64,000 bases of DNA from Bufo bufo (taxonomy: Eukaryota > Chordata > Amphibia > Anura > Bufonidae): positions 38,138,956 to 38,202,955 of the forward strand of contig NC_053392.1 in assembly GCF_905171765.1 (NCBI RefSeq), written 5' to 3'. Each line of letters opens with the position of its first letter. Within the stretch, counting starts at the first letter, position 1. A program made the position numbers and the translations under genes. This document shows, piece after piece, positions 43,590 through 54,080 of this stretch. The notes under the pieces were generated by a model. The model saw only the letters and a program-made list of their open reading frames with translations. It did no database searches and was not told the DNA's origin.

Positions 43590-45430
43590 GTATTGCACTC
43601 AAATTTCTTTTTTAAAACTCTATATGACAGCGGTATTTGTGGCCTAAATGTGACACTCACTTATGCACGTCTTATCCCAGATGTGCAGTATTTGAGAGGC
43701 TTTTTTCACCCCAGTATGCCAAAGCCGTATTTATGGCCTAAATGTGACAGTCACTTATGCACGTGTAATCCCAGATGTGCAGTATATCAGAGGCTTTTTT
43801 CACCCCAGTATGCAAAAGCCGTATTTATGGCCTAAATGTGACAGTCACTTATGCATGTGTAATCCCAGATGTGCAATATATTAGAGGCTTTTTTCACTCC
43901 AGTAACCAAAAAGCTGTATTTCTGGCCTAAATGTGACAGTCACTTATGCTTGTCTAATCCCAGATGTGCAGTATATTAGAGGGTTTTTTAACCCTAACCA
44001 AAAAGCTGTATCACTGTCCAAAATGTGACAGTCACTTATGCTTGTCTAATCCCAGATGTGCAGTATATTAGAGGGTTTTTTCACTCCAGTAACCAAAAAG
44101 CTGTATTTCTGGCCTAAATGTGACAGTCACTTATGCTTGTCTAATCCCAGATGTGCAGTATATTAGAGGGTTTTTTGATCCTAACCAAAAAGCTGTATTT
44201 CTGTCCTAAATGTGACAGTCACTTATGCTTGTCTAATCCCAGATGTGCAGTATATTAGAGGGTTTTTTCACCCCAGTAACCAAAAAGCCGTATTTATGGC
44301 CAAAATGTGACAGTCACTTATGCTTGTCTAATCCCAGATGTGCAGTATATTGGAGGGTTTTTTCACCCCAATATGTCAAAGCCGTATTTATGGCCTAAAT
44401 GTGACAGTCACTTATGCATGTGTAATCCCAGATGTGCAATATATTAGAGGCTTTTTTCACTCCAGTAACCAAAAAGCTGTATTTCTGGCCTAAATGTGAC
44501 AGTCACTTATGCTTGTCTAATCCCAGATGTGAAGTATATTAGAGGGTTTTTTCACCCTAACCAAAAAGCTGTATTTCTGTCCAAAATGTGACAGTCACTT
44601 ATGCTTGTCTAATCCCAGATGTGCAGTATATTAGAGGGTTTTTTCACCCCAGTAACCAAAAAGATGTATTTCTAGCCTAAATGTGACAGTCACTTATGCT
44701 TGTCTAATCCCAGATGTGCAGTATATTAGAGGGTTTTTTGATCCTAACCAAAAAGCTGTATTTCTGTCCTAAATGTGACAGTCACTTATGCTTGTCTAAT
44801 CCCAGATGTGCAGTATATTAGAGGGTTTTTTCACCTTAGTAACCAAAAAGCCGTATTTATGGCCAAAATGTGACAGTCACTTATGCTTGTCTAATCCCAG
44901 ATGTGCAGTATATTAGAGGGATTTTTCACCCCAGTAAGCACAAAGCCGTATTTATGGCCTAAATGTGACAATCACGTATGCACGTGTAATCCCAGATGTG
45001 CAGTATATTAGAGAGTTTTTTCACCCTAACCAAAAAGCTGTATTTACTGTATGTCCTAAATGTGACAGTCACTTATGCACGTGTAATCCCAGATATACTG
45101 TATATTGGAAGGTTTTTTCACCCTAACTAAAAAGCTGTATTTCTGTCCTAAATGTGACAGTCACTTATGCTTGTCTAATCCCAGATGTGCAGTATATGAG
45201 AGGCTTTTTTCACCCCAGTATGCCAAAGCTGTATTTATGGCCTAAATGTGACAGTCACTTATGCACGTGTAATCCCAGATGTACATTATATTAGAGGCTT
45301 TTTTCACCCTAACCAAAAAGCTGTATTTCTGTCCTAAATGTGACAGTCACTTATGCTTGTCTAATCCCAGATGTGCAGTATATCAGAGGCTTTTTTCACC
45401 CCAGTATGCCAAAGCTGTATTTCTGGACTT
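43590..45430 (-). repeat. 5' minisatellite of hAT-A3, about 90-bp unit
   Basis: About 20 units. On the plus strand the core is GGCCTAAATGTGACAGTCAC, TTATGCTTGTCTAATCCCAG, ATGTGCAGTATATTAGAGG, then a T run, CACCCCAGTAACC and AAAAAGCTGTATTTCTGG. Variant units (TGCACGTGTAATCCC against TGCTTGTCTAATCCC; AACC against AGTAACC) are interspersed, suggesting larger blocks were duplicated; 43915-44280 and 44480-44850 look like one such higher-order duplication. Confidence 0.9.
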
Positions 45431-45719
45431 GCAGACATGCAGATAGCCTGTGCTGGTGCACTATCGTTGCAAAAAATGGCTGCCGATCATGTATTGAAAT
45501 TGACTAACTGAAGAAAAAAAAGTTCGTTTTCAGCAGTAGTTGGCTCAGGGCAGGCTTAAAAAAATTGTGCACTGCACCCACAAAACACGTTTGCTGTAGA
45601 TCGCTGAGTACAAAAAACAGTTCTCAATAAGATTTCTCCCTGATCTCTCCCTCACAGCAGCTGCATCCTCTCCCTACACTAATCCGAGCAGAGTGACGGG
45701 CGGCGCTACGTGACTCCAG

Positions 45720-45727
45720 CTTAAATA
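45720..45727 (-). promoter_or_regulatory. TATA-like element of hAT-A3
   Basis: On the minus strand TATTTAAG, at the place where A1 has TATAAAAG and B1 TATATAAG, followed by CTGGAGTCACGTAGC. It is a weakened TATA box in a conserved context. Confidence 0.5.
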
Positions 45728-45984
45728 GAGGCTGGGTCACATGCTGCAGTTGGCCAATCACAGCCATGCCAATAGTAGGCATGGCTGTGATGGCCTTTTA
45801 GGGCAAGTAGTATGACGCTTGTTGATTGGCTGCTGTGCAGCCTTTCAAAAAGCGCCATAAAAATCGCCGTACCCCGAACCCGAACTATTACGTAAATGTT
45901 CGGGTTCGGGTCCGGGTGCCGAAAACCCTGAAGTTCGGTACGAAACCGAACTTTACAGTTCGGTTTCGCTCAGCTCTTCTTTCT

Positions 45985-46329
45985 AACAAAGCTAGAACCA
46001 GCCCTGTACCTCACATGGATCCAGATATCTTCCCATAGATTTATATCAAGCTGACAGCTCAAGGGGAGCATATTTTCTGCTGCAGCTCAGGAGGCGTGTC
46101 CATGCTCTCCCTTTCACAGCTCAGGAAGCAGTTGAAAGATGAAACTGAGCATGTGCGGCCGTGTCAGTGAGCAGGTCAAAAAAATAAGAAATTAAGTGGC
46201 TCTATACACAAACATTTTATTGAATAACTCAGTAGCTATACAAAATTTTTAATTACATGCAATTATAAAACTACTCAGATCCAGTTTTGAAAACTGTGGA
46301 ATATTATTCGTGGGGCAACCCCTTTAAGT
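45985..46329. repeat. Dispersed repeat ending in ACCCCTTTAA, no gene
   Basis: The segment starts near CTAGAACCAGCCCTGTACC and ends GGGGCAACCCCTTTAA. Its end equals that of the repeat ending near 11068. The TTAA at the end could be part of a TTAA target duplication. It lies directly downstream of the taste receptor gene and next to the hAT-A3 end. It is recognised as a repeat only by the shared terminus and composition, so the class is uncertain. Confidence 0.45.
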
Positions 46330-46653
46330 ACATAATTATTGATTAGAGAGTAATTATATTAAATGTGAGAGTAAAGTGTTCCTCTGTCCCTTCAGCAAGG
46401 AGCTCACTTGAAATAATTTGATAAAAATACAACTATATAGACATGGACTTTAGCAGAAATGAGAAACTATCATCTATTGTCTGTTTCCAATTGTACTGAA
46501 TACATTTGGAAAACTACTTTTCCATTCTCCTATTCTTGTCTGGGAGGTTTCATATAGTTTATTATGATTCAGTGAAATGACAGCCCCACCACCCCACCAT
46601 TTACCTCATTGATCTACTACTTCTATGTTTTGTCTGGTTTCTCTGTCTATTCT
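46330..46653. other. Downstream flank of the taste receptor gene
   Basis: AT-rich, no reading frame or repeat recognised. It would contain the 3' UTR and polyadenylation signal of the receptor on the minus strand. No AATAAA is obvious close to the stop; this is a weak observation. Confidence 0.4.
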
Positions 46654-47577
46654 TTAAAATAAGGAATCAATCACATTCTGAAGAACCTTGGACATCTGAC
46701 TCCTGAGTTTGGCTGTTCTGTAGATCAGGTAGGAGGAATGTAGAGTTGGTAGAAATCCTATGATAATATAAAGCCATGGAAAGCTCAACCAATGTAGACA
46801 GTAAGAAATGTCAGCAACAAAATTGACAATAAAGTATAAAGTGTTATATATGAAAGTGAAGGACACAAATTTCATCACTGAGTAATATGTCTCCAAATTG
46901 GTGGTTAAGTTACCGCTCATCTTCATCCTTGTTATGTGATGACACAATGAGATGAATAGAAGGATGGATGATATGCAACAGAAAAGCAGCGAGATGAAGG
47001 CTCCGAATGAATAAGTGTATATAGAATTATTAGACATGCAATCTGTGAATGTATCATTCATGGTCACATTGTAAGGTTTACCTTTGCCCATATCATTCAA
47101 AGGGATGGACAGATTTACCAAACAACTGAAACCTGAGAGAAGCACTGAGGCTACAATGAAATAAACAGTCCTCTGTACTATCATCCTTCTCAGATACAGG
47201 AACAATCTGGTCTGGAAGTTGGAGATCTTCAGACAGAAGACAATGGAAAGCAGAGCTGTTAACCACAAATTGGCAGAAGTAAAGAAAGTAGAAAGTGTCC
47301 CCATAATAAAAAAAGTTTCATCTGAATGCATTTTTTTCATGGAAAGTGTATCCACAAATAAATATAGTACAAAATCACACTGAACGCAGATCCTTGAAAT
47401 GCAAACAGAAGTTACAACGTGGTCAACAGGAGTCACCGATCTTCCTTTCCACCAGTCATTGACATTGACGGCTATAATAAATGAATGTATCACCAGCCCG
47501 GGTATAAGAGTCATCAGTGATGAGATGAGTAGACCCAGATACTGGACTCCAGTGTCCCCCTCTGTAGAATCAGCCAT
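46654..47577 (-). CDS. Taste receptor type 2 (bitter) GPCR
   Basis: This encodes a 307-residue seven-helix receptor of the TAS2R family, which senses bitter compounds at the plasma membrane of taste and other chemosensory cells and signals through G proteins. I chose the Met at 47577 (MADSTEGDTG...) because it gives the typical length of about 300 and a short outer N-terminus; the frame is open 58 codons further upstream to 47751. Family marks: NVNDWW at 38-43 after helix 1; PVDHVVTSVCISRICVQ at 50-66 (helix 2); LWLTALLSIVFCLKISNF at 104-121 (helix 3, the most diagnostic stretch); NVT, NDT and NNS glycosylation sequons at 170-185 in the second outer loop; and LHSSYLIYRTAKLRSQM at 279-295 (end of helix 7). 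The frame has no stops or shifts, so it is probably functional. It is single-exon, as in the family. Subtype unknown. Confidence 0.93.
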   Translation of the reverse strand: MADSTEGDTGVQYLGLLISSLMTLIPGLVIHSFIIAVNVNDWWKGRSVTPVDHVVTSVCISRICVQCDFVLYLFVDTLSMKKMHSDETFFIMGTLSTFFTSANLWLTALLSIVFCLKISNFQTRLFLYLRRMIVQRTVYFIVASVLLSGFSCLVNLSIPLNDMGKGKPYNVTMNDTFTDCMSNNSIYTYSFGAFISLLFCCISSILLFISLCHHITRMKMSGNLTTNLETYYSVMKFVSFTFIYNTLYFIVNFVADISYCLHWLSFPWLYIIIGFLPTLHSSYLIYRTAKLRSQMSKVLQNVIDSLF

Positions 47578-47859
47578 CTCTCCTGTACTGTGAGGAATGA
47601 GGATCCTGATAATGCACAGAGATTTTACCAAATGTTTAATGAATAACTTTTTTTTCTCAGATATTGAAATATATTTGCTGAAAATGTAAATTCTATCACA
47701 GAGACTCCGAGCCGGCGCCTGTCTACAAGTGCAGAGCAGATCACGTAACATAGCGAGATCATTTTACAGCAGAGAAAGGGAAATAAAAAACATATGTTGT
47801 GTAAACTATGTATAAATATATCAATTCAATTATTTTGTCCCAATTCTAAGTTACTTATA
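47578..47859. other. Upstream flank of the taste receptor gene
   Basis: The frame upstream of the chosen start continues open to 47751 but encodes a sequence rich in Lys and Ile with no family similarity, so it is probably 5' UTR. No TATA box is evident. Nothing else is recognised. Confidence 0.5.
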
Positions 47860-48270
47860 TAGTCTACTTCAGTGTTGGACTCACTGTACTGCTGGTGGAG
47901 TCACAGTGTACATACATTACTTATCCTGTACTGATCCTGAGTTACATCCTGTATTATACTTCAGAGCTGCACTCACTGTTCTGCTGGTGGAGTCATTGTG
48001 TACATACAGTACATTACTTACCCTGGTCTGATCCTGAGTTACATCCTGTATACTCCAGAGCTGCACTTACTATTCTGCTGGTGCAGTTACTGTGTACATA
48101 CATTACATTACTTATTTTGTACTGATCCCGAGTTACATCCTGTATTATACTCCAGGGCTACACTCACTGTTTTTCTGGTAGTCACTGCTTATTCTATACT
48201 GATCCTGAGTTACATCCTGTAAGATAATCTAGAGCTGCACTCACTATTCTGCTGGTGAAGTCACTGTGTA
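47860..48270. repeat. Tandem repeat, about 92-bp unit, left part
   Basis: Five units marked by CTGCACTCACTGTTCTGCTGG (near 47875, 47968, 48060, 48157, 48235) with TACTGATCCTGAGTTACATC and GTGTACATACATTACATTAC between them. The array is cut by the Tc1 element at 48271 and continues at 56115-56246, so the two parts were once contiguous. Confidence 0.88.
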
Positions 48271-48446
48271 CAGTCGTGGCCAAAAGTTTTGAGAATGACA
48301 CAAATATTAGTTTTCACAAAGTTTGCTGCTAAACTGCTTTTAGATCTTTGTTTCAGTTGTTTCTGTGATGTAGTGAAATATAATTACACGCACTTCATAC
48401 GTTTCAAAGGCTTTTATCGACAATTACATGACATTTATGCAAAGAG

Positions 48447-48722
48447 TCAGTATTTGCAGTGTTGGCCCTTCTTTTTCAGGACCTCTGCAATTCGACTGGG
48501 AATGCTCTCAATCAACTTCTGGACCAATTCCTGACTGATGGCAACCCATTCTTTCATAATCACTTCTTCGAGTTTGTCAGAATTAGTGGGTTTTTGTTTG
48601 TCCACCCGCCTCTTAAAGGATTGACCACAAGTTCTCAATGGGATTAAGATCTGGGGAGTTTCCAGGCCATGGACCCAAAATGTCAACATATTGGTCCCCG
48701 AGCCACTTAGTTATCACTTTTG
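48447..48722 (-). pseudogene. Tc1 transposase, C-terminal piece
   Basis: On the minus strand from 48722 to 48447. It includes the region before and around the third catalytic acidic residue (FWVHGLETPQILIPLRT is a shifted reading of the DLNPIEN-type stretch, so a frameshift is present near 48640) and ends LVQKLIESIPSRIAEVLKKKGQHCKY, the usual Tc1 C-terminus. It is separated from the main piece (from 54101) by the Penelope pair. Confidence 0.85.
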
Positions 48723-49390
48723 TAAATGAGCGACTGGCACTCACTATGTGGGTCACAACAACGGAGTTTAATAATAAGAATTACAGCATAATATTAAAGC
48801 ATAATATTAAAACATCTCTCTATGTACAAGAGTAGTTACATAAAATAAAATATCCCCCTAAAAAGTATAAAATCAGCAATCCACTGGACTATCAGTCCTA
48901 GATATAAAACGCAACTTGTCTTATTGACTAACTGCAATTTCAATGTCCGCTTGTAATATTTGCGAATTTGGGCCAATGTTCCTTTAAATCAAAACAATAT
49001 GCATCCGGATAGTGATTCCTATTATTGAGTCCGAGATTCAGATCTCGATATCCACAGAGTCCACAAAGAATAGCGCTAGGTGCCTCTTTCACCGTAGCAT
49101 GGTTCAGTTAGGTGGTCAAATCCTGTGGAGAGATGTCGCTTACCGGTATCTCCAGGTGTCCGGCACTCTCGTTCCCCAGCTTTTCACACCGTGCTGCGCT
49201 GCTGTACTTGCTTCCGGCGTCCTCGCTCTCTGTTGTAGATCACGTGTTTTTCCAGAGATATCGCGGGACTTAGTGCGTGTGTTCCGGTATCCAAATGCAG
49301 TAATGTTCGCAGCAGGAAGAGAAAAATGGAGCGCTCCAAATTTGAAAAATACTTTAGATGGTCTTGATCATATCCGGATAACTAGTCGGG

Positions 49391-49456
49391 ACAGGGATTT
49401 AACGCCAGACGCGTTTCGGGGACTTCACTCCCCTTCCTCAGTGGCTAAATCCCTGT
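49391..49456 (-). ncRNA. Hammerhead-ribozyme-like fold, left PLE arm (tentative)
   Basis: Complement of the structure at 53266-53331, see there. It lies on the coding strand of the left PLE, about 540 bases after its stop codon. Bases of the two arms are the same over this fold. Confidence 0.35.
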
Positions 49457-49992
49457 TCTACATCACATCCTTTTATATCCCCACAAATCCATTGGAAACT
49501 CCGGACTGGAATATATATTATACACATTGTGATATTGATGCGTTTTGCATGCGTTTTTTGTGTCACACATGCGTTTTTTCTGTATTTTCATCATCACATT
49601 ATAATAAATATGGACAGTGAAGGACAAGTTGCTATCAAGTTGCTTTTCCATAATAAATGTAAAAATATATAAAAATACATGAAAAATACATGAAAAATAC
49701 ATAAAAAGTCATAAAACCTTTAAAAACAGCATATAAAATATTGGAGGGAAAGATCATTCGCTCCTGAGGTCTTTTTCAATATAGAAAGTTGGTTTTCAAA
49801 TAACTTCAAATGGCAGAGTCATCATTATGATTTCATTATCATCAATAAAAACTGTATCTTTTCAGACTGGTCTAATATTGTATAGGTAGATATGGGGAAG
49901 TGGGCCTGTCACCAAGGGGGGGGGGGGGTCACAGCGCCGATAAACGGCCAGACATGTGATCCCCCATTGGATGAGAGGCACACCACCCAACC

Positions 49993-51403
49993 TCATAGAA
50001 AGCCAAAAATTTCTAATTCTGCATTTAGACCCACTGGCATCATACTTCCAAAGTTGTAAATCTGTTTAGATTCTTCTCTTGACATCCGCTCAATGTGATT
50101 TCCACCTCTCCAGTGTTTGCCTATCTTTTCCAGGGCCACAAAAGTCAGCCCAGTGGGGTCTTGACCGTGGGCCTCTTTAAAGTGTCTTGAGAGTGAGTGT
50201 TTTAAGTATCCTTTCTTAATGTTAGCAATGTGTTCGGATATTCTCACTCTCAAGGCTCTTTTAGTTCTCCCAATATATTGTCTAGAGCATGGGCACTGGA
50301 CGAGGTAGATCACACTAACTATATTACATGTCAAGAACTGTTCTATCTCCCACGTAAAAGAGTTTTGGCTAGAGAGAACCTTCTTTGTGTTTCTTGGGGT
50401 TTTCGTTATTTTACAGCAGATGCATTGTCCGCATTTGAAAAAAACTTTCAGGTTCATCCACCCTCCAAGACTTGATGCTTCAGTTTGGTTTGTCTTGATG
50501 GAAGGGGCCACTTTAATCCCCAAATTGGGTGCTTTTGTATATGTAATTTGTGGTTTTGGTGGTATTAGCCTACCTAAAATTTTGTCCTGTAATAGATGAT
50601 GCCAATGACATTTGTCTATTTCTTCTACTTTCCTCCTTTGTGTTGTATAGGGGAGAATTATCCTAAATTGGGAGTCTATTTCTTTCTTTTGTACTGTTTT
50701 CACTGTCAAGAGTGAACTCCTCGGTAACCTTCTTACTTTTTCTAATGAGTCCTCTAGTATATCCCTAGGACATTGTTTCGCCAGGAATTTGTCTCTTAAA
50801 CGCATGGCTTCTACTTCGAATTGTGCCCCCTCGGTACAATTCCGTTTTAGCCTACGGAATTGTCCGAAGGGCACATTCAAAAGCCAATTCGGCAAATGGC
50901 AGCTAGAGTGTAAAATAAATGCGTTTCTAGCAGAGGGTTTCTGAAAGGTCTTACAAACATATTTTTCTCCTATTTTTATAATTGACAAATCTAGGAATTC
51001 AGTCTCTGCATTCTCTGTACTTCCTCTAACTTGTCATAGAATTTTGGGGTTGGATCAGCTTCAAGTTTTTGGTATGTAGTGCTATCAGACAATTGTCTGG
51101 AGCACTCCAATATATACTTCGCCGTCTCGAGAATTACAATCGCCCCACCCTTATCGGCAGGGCGAATCGTAATAGATTCATTTTTCTGCAATTCCTTGAT
51201 AGCTGATATTTCTCTATTGGACAGGTTTTTCCTATAAAATTTTTTCTCTTTTATTTTCCTAAGGTTTGCTTCTACGTTTTTTTGAAAACTACCCATTTCT
51301 GGACCTATTTCACTTCTGGGAAATTTCTTTGATTTCTTTTTCAAATTAGTATTTTTAAAACCGTCTTCTGTTTGTACAGTTGTGGAAATCGGATTTTTTA
51401 TGA
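49993..51403 (-). pseudogene. PLE polyprotein, left copy (RT core deleted, GIY-YIG kept)
   Basis: From 51403 the minus strand encodes the region before the reverse transcriptase: ISAIKELQKNESITIRPADK (about 51200) and ECSRQLSDSTTYQKLEADPT (about 51080). After FYDKLEEVQRMQ the sequence jumps, with a frame change near 50990, to SIIKIGEKYVCKTFQKPSAR. The reverse transcriptase core is therefore deleted. The rest (50988-49993) is open: a basic linker, a Cys cluster FKCGQCICCK, and a GIY-YIG endonuclease with VIYLVQC and YIGRTKRALRVRISEH (about 50310-50210) and REESKQIYNFGSMMPVG near the end. GIY-YIG plus this RT type is diagnostic of endonuclease-bearing PLEs. Confidence 0.9.
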
Positions 51404-52724
51404 AGTCTGATAGCACTACATACCAAAAACTTGAAGCTGATCCAACCCCAAAATTCTATGACAAGTTAGAGGAATACTGCCAGAGAGGAGCAGCAATGGG
51501 AATCCTGTTGAAACAGGAGTTAGAATTTATTATGGGGATGCCCGGAAGACTCCCGGTCTTTTACTGCCTCCCAAAGGTACATAAGGACATGGAGAGTCCT
51601 CCGGGCCACCCCATAGTTTCAGGTATAGGCTCCTTAACATCTAATCTCTCAAGATATGTAGACACGTGGCTACAACCGATAGTTAAAACCACGATGTCTT
51701 ATTTGAGAGATACTACCCAAATTATCGAAATATTGGAAGGATTGACCGTGGGAAATGACTGGATAATGACTACTTTAGATGTCCAGTCCCTCTACACGGT
51801 AATAGACCATGAAGCTGGTTTAAAGCTGTAAAAGCTCAACTGGAAAGAAACATTGTAAAAGCTCAACTGGAAAGAAATTGTACCGAGGGTGCACAATTCG
51901 AAGTAGAAGCCATGCGTTTAAGAGACAAATTCCTGGCAAAACAATATCCTAGGGATATACTAGAGGACTCATTAGAAAAAGAAAGAAGGTTACCGAGGAG
52001 TTCACTCTTGACAGTGAAAACAGTACAAAAGAAAGAAATAGACTCCCAATTTAGGATAATTCTCCCCTATACAACACAAAGGAGGAAAGTAGAAGAAATA
52101 GACAAGCGTCATTGGAATCATCTATTACAGGACAAAATTTTAGGTAGGCTAATACCTCCAAAACCACAAATTACATATACAAAAGCACCCAATTTGGGCA
52201 TTAAAGTGGCCCCTTCCATCAAGACAAACCAAACTGAAGCATCAAGTCTTGGAGGGTGGATGAACCTGAAAGGTTTTTTCAAATGCGGACAATGCATCTG
52301 CTGTAAAATAACGAAAACCCCAAAAAACACAAAGAAGGTTCTCTCTAGCCAAAACTCTTTTATGTGGGAGATAGAACAGTTCTTGACGTGTAATACAGTT
52401 AGTGTGATCTACCTCGTCCAGTGCCCATGCTCTAGACAATATATTGGGAGAACTAAAAGAGCCTTGAGAGTGAGAATATCCGAACACATTGCTAACATTA
52501 AGAAAGGATACTTAAAACACTCACTCTCAAGACACTTTAAAGAGGCCCACGGTCAAGACCCCACTGGGCTGACTTTTGTGGCCCTGGAAAAGATAGGCAA
52601 ACACTGGAGAGGTGGAAATCACATTGAGCGGATGTCAAGAGAAGAATCTAAACAGATTTACAACTTTGGAAGTATGATGCCAGTGGGTCTAAATGCAGAA
52701 TTAGAAATTTTTGGCTTTCTATGA
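51404..52724 (+). pseudogene. PLE polyprotein, right copy (partial RT, GIY-YIG kept)
   Basis: Starts 5'-truncated at SDSTTYQKLEADPT (51404). It continues through PVFYCLPKVHKDMESPPGHP (about 51560) and IVSGIGSLTSNLSRYVDTWL, to the reverse transcriptase motif A, TTLDVQSLYTVIDHEAGL (about 51770-51825, catalytic Asp present). It then stops at 51829-51831. The remainder of the RT, including the second catalytic Asp pair, is deleted, and a duplicated AAAGCTCAACTGGAAAGAAA follows (51829-51880). From 51912 the frame is open to 52724 with the Cys cluster and the GIY-YIG domain (YIGRTKRALRVRISEH about 52440). Deletion points differ from the left copy. Confidence 0.9.
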
Positions 52725-53265
52725 GGTTGGGTGGTGTGCCTCTCATCCAATGGGGGATCACATCTCTGGCCGTTTATCGGCGCTGTGACCCCCCCCCCCC
52801 CCCCCCTTGGTGACAGGCCCACTTCCCCATATCTACCTATACAATATTAGACCAGTCTGAAAAGATACAGTTTTTATTGATGATAATGAAATCATAATGA
52901 TGACTCTGCCATTTGAAGTTATTTGAAAACCAACTTTCTATATTGAAAAAGACCTCAGGAGCGAATGATCTTTCCCTCCAATATTTTATATGCTGTTTTT
53001 AAAGGTTTTATGACTTTTTATGTATTTTTCATGTATTTTTCATATATTTTTATATATTTTTACATTTATTATGGAAAAGCAACTTGATAGCAACTTGTCC
53101 TTCACTGTCCATATTTATTATAATGTGATGATGAAAATACAGAAAAAACGCATGTGTGACACAAAAAACGCATGCAAAACGCATCAATATCGCAATGTGT
53201 ATAATATATATTCCAGTCCGGAGTTTCCAATGGATTTGTGGGGATATAAAAGGATGTGATGTAGA

Positions 53266-53331
53266 ACAGGGATTTAGCCACTGAGGAAGGGGAGTGAAGT
53301 CCCCGAAACGCGTCTGGCGTTAAATCCCTGT
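53266..53331 (+). ncRNA. Hammerhead-ribozyme-like fold, right PLE arm (tentative)
   Basis: ACAGGGATTT (53266-53275) can pair with AAATCCCTGT (53322-53331) as an outer stem I of 10 bp. Then comes the core word CTGAGGA (53281-53287, fits CUGANGA), a stem II GGGGA/TCCCC with loop (53289-53304), GAAA (53305-53308) and a small stem III ACGC/GCGT with loop, followed by T. That is the order of a type I hammerhead. Deviations: five unpaired bases (AGCCA) between stem I and the core, an extra A before stem II, and U rather than C at the cleavage position. Hammerheads are known in Penelope-like elements, which motivates the call. Confidence 0.4.
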
Positions 53332-54080
53332 CCCGACTAGTTATCCGGATATGATCAAGACCATCTAAAGTATTTTTCAAATTTGGAGCGCTCCATTTTT
53401 CTCTTCCTGCTGCGAACATTACTGCATTTGGATACCGGAACACACGCACTAAGTCCCGCGATATCTCTAGAAGAACACGTGATCTACAACAGAGAGCGAG
53501 GACGCCGGAAGCAAGTACGGCAGCACAGCACGGTGTGGAAAGCTGGGGAACGAGAGTGCCGGACACCTGGAGATACCGGTAAGCGACATCTCTCCACAGC
53601 ATTTGACCACCTAACTGAACCAAGCTACGGTGAAAGAGGCACCTAGCGCTATACTTTGTGGACTCTGTGGATATCGAGATCTGAATCTCGGACTCGAAAA
53701 TAGGAATCACTATCCGGATGCATATTGTTTTGATTTAAAGGAACATTGGCCCAAATTCGCAAATATTACAAGCGGACATTGAAATTGCAGTTAGTCAATA
53801 AGACAAGTTGCGTTTTATATCTAGGACTGATAGTCCAGTGGATTGCTGATTTTATACTTTTTAGGGGGATATTTTATTTTATGTAACTACTCTTGTACAT
53901 AGAGAGATGTTTTAATATTATGCTTTAATATTATGCTGTAATTCTTATTATTAAATGCCATTGTTGTGACCCACATACTGAGTGCCAGTCGGTCATTTAA
54001 ATTTTTTGCATTTTATTCTGACTGATTGGGTGATCAGTCTCAGACTAGAGCACCTTTACCACATTGAGAAAGGTGGTGAG

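Larger units (their letters stand above)
39430..45977 (-). mobile_element. hAT DNA transposon copy A3, minus strand
   Basis: The left (5') end is at 45977, complement of an AGAGCTGAGCGAAACCGAAC terminus, followed by GTTCGGG motifs and the same subterminal dyad (GCCATGCCAATAGTAGGCATGGC, about 45762-45788) as A1. Then come the promoter, a 1.8-kb 5' minisatellite, the transposase, and the 3' region with a G-rich hexamer stretch (39600-39690). The right terminal inverted repeat is missing: the copy stops near 39430, next to the foldback element. A MITE interrupts its last codons. Confidence 0.85.

Noticed and set aside
43590..45430. Regularly spaced repeats that might suggest a CRISPR array
   Set aside because: Units are contiguous tandem repeats of about 90 bp without unique spacers, in a vertebrate hAT element.
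49914..49929. G run in the left PLE arm, mirrored by a C run at 52784-52806
   Set aside because: Homopolymer tract inside the inverted repeat; the length difference is typical slippage or sequencing uncertainty.
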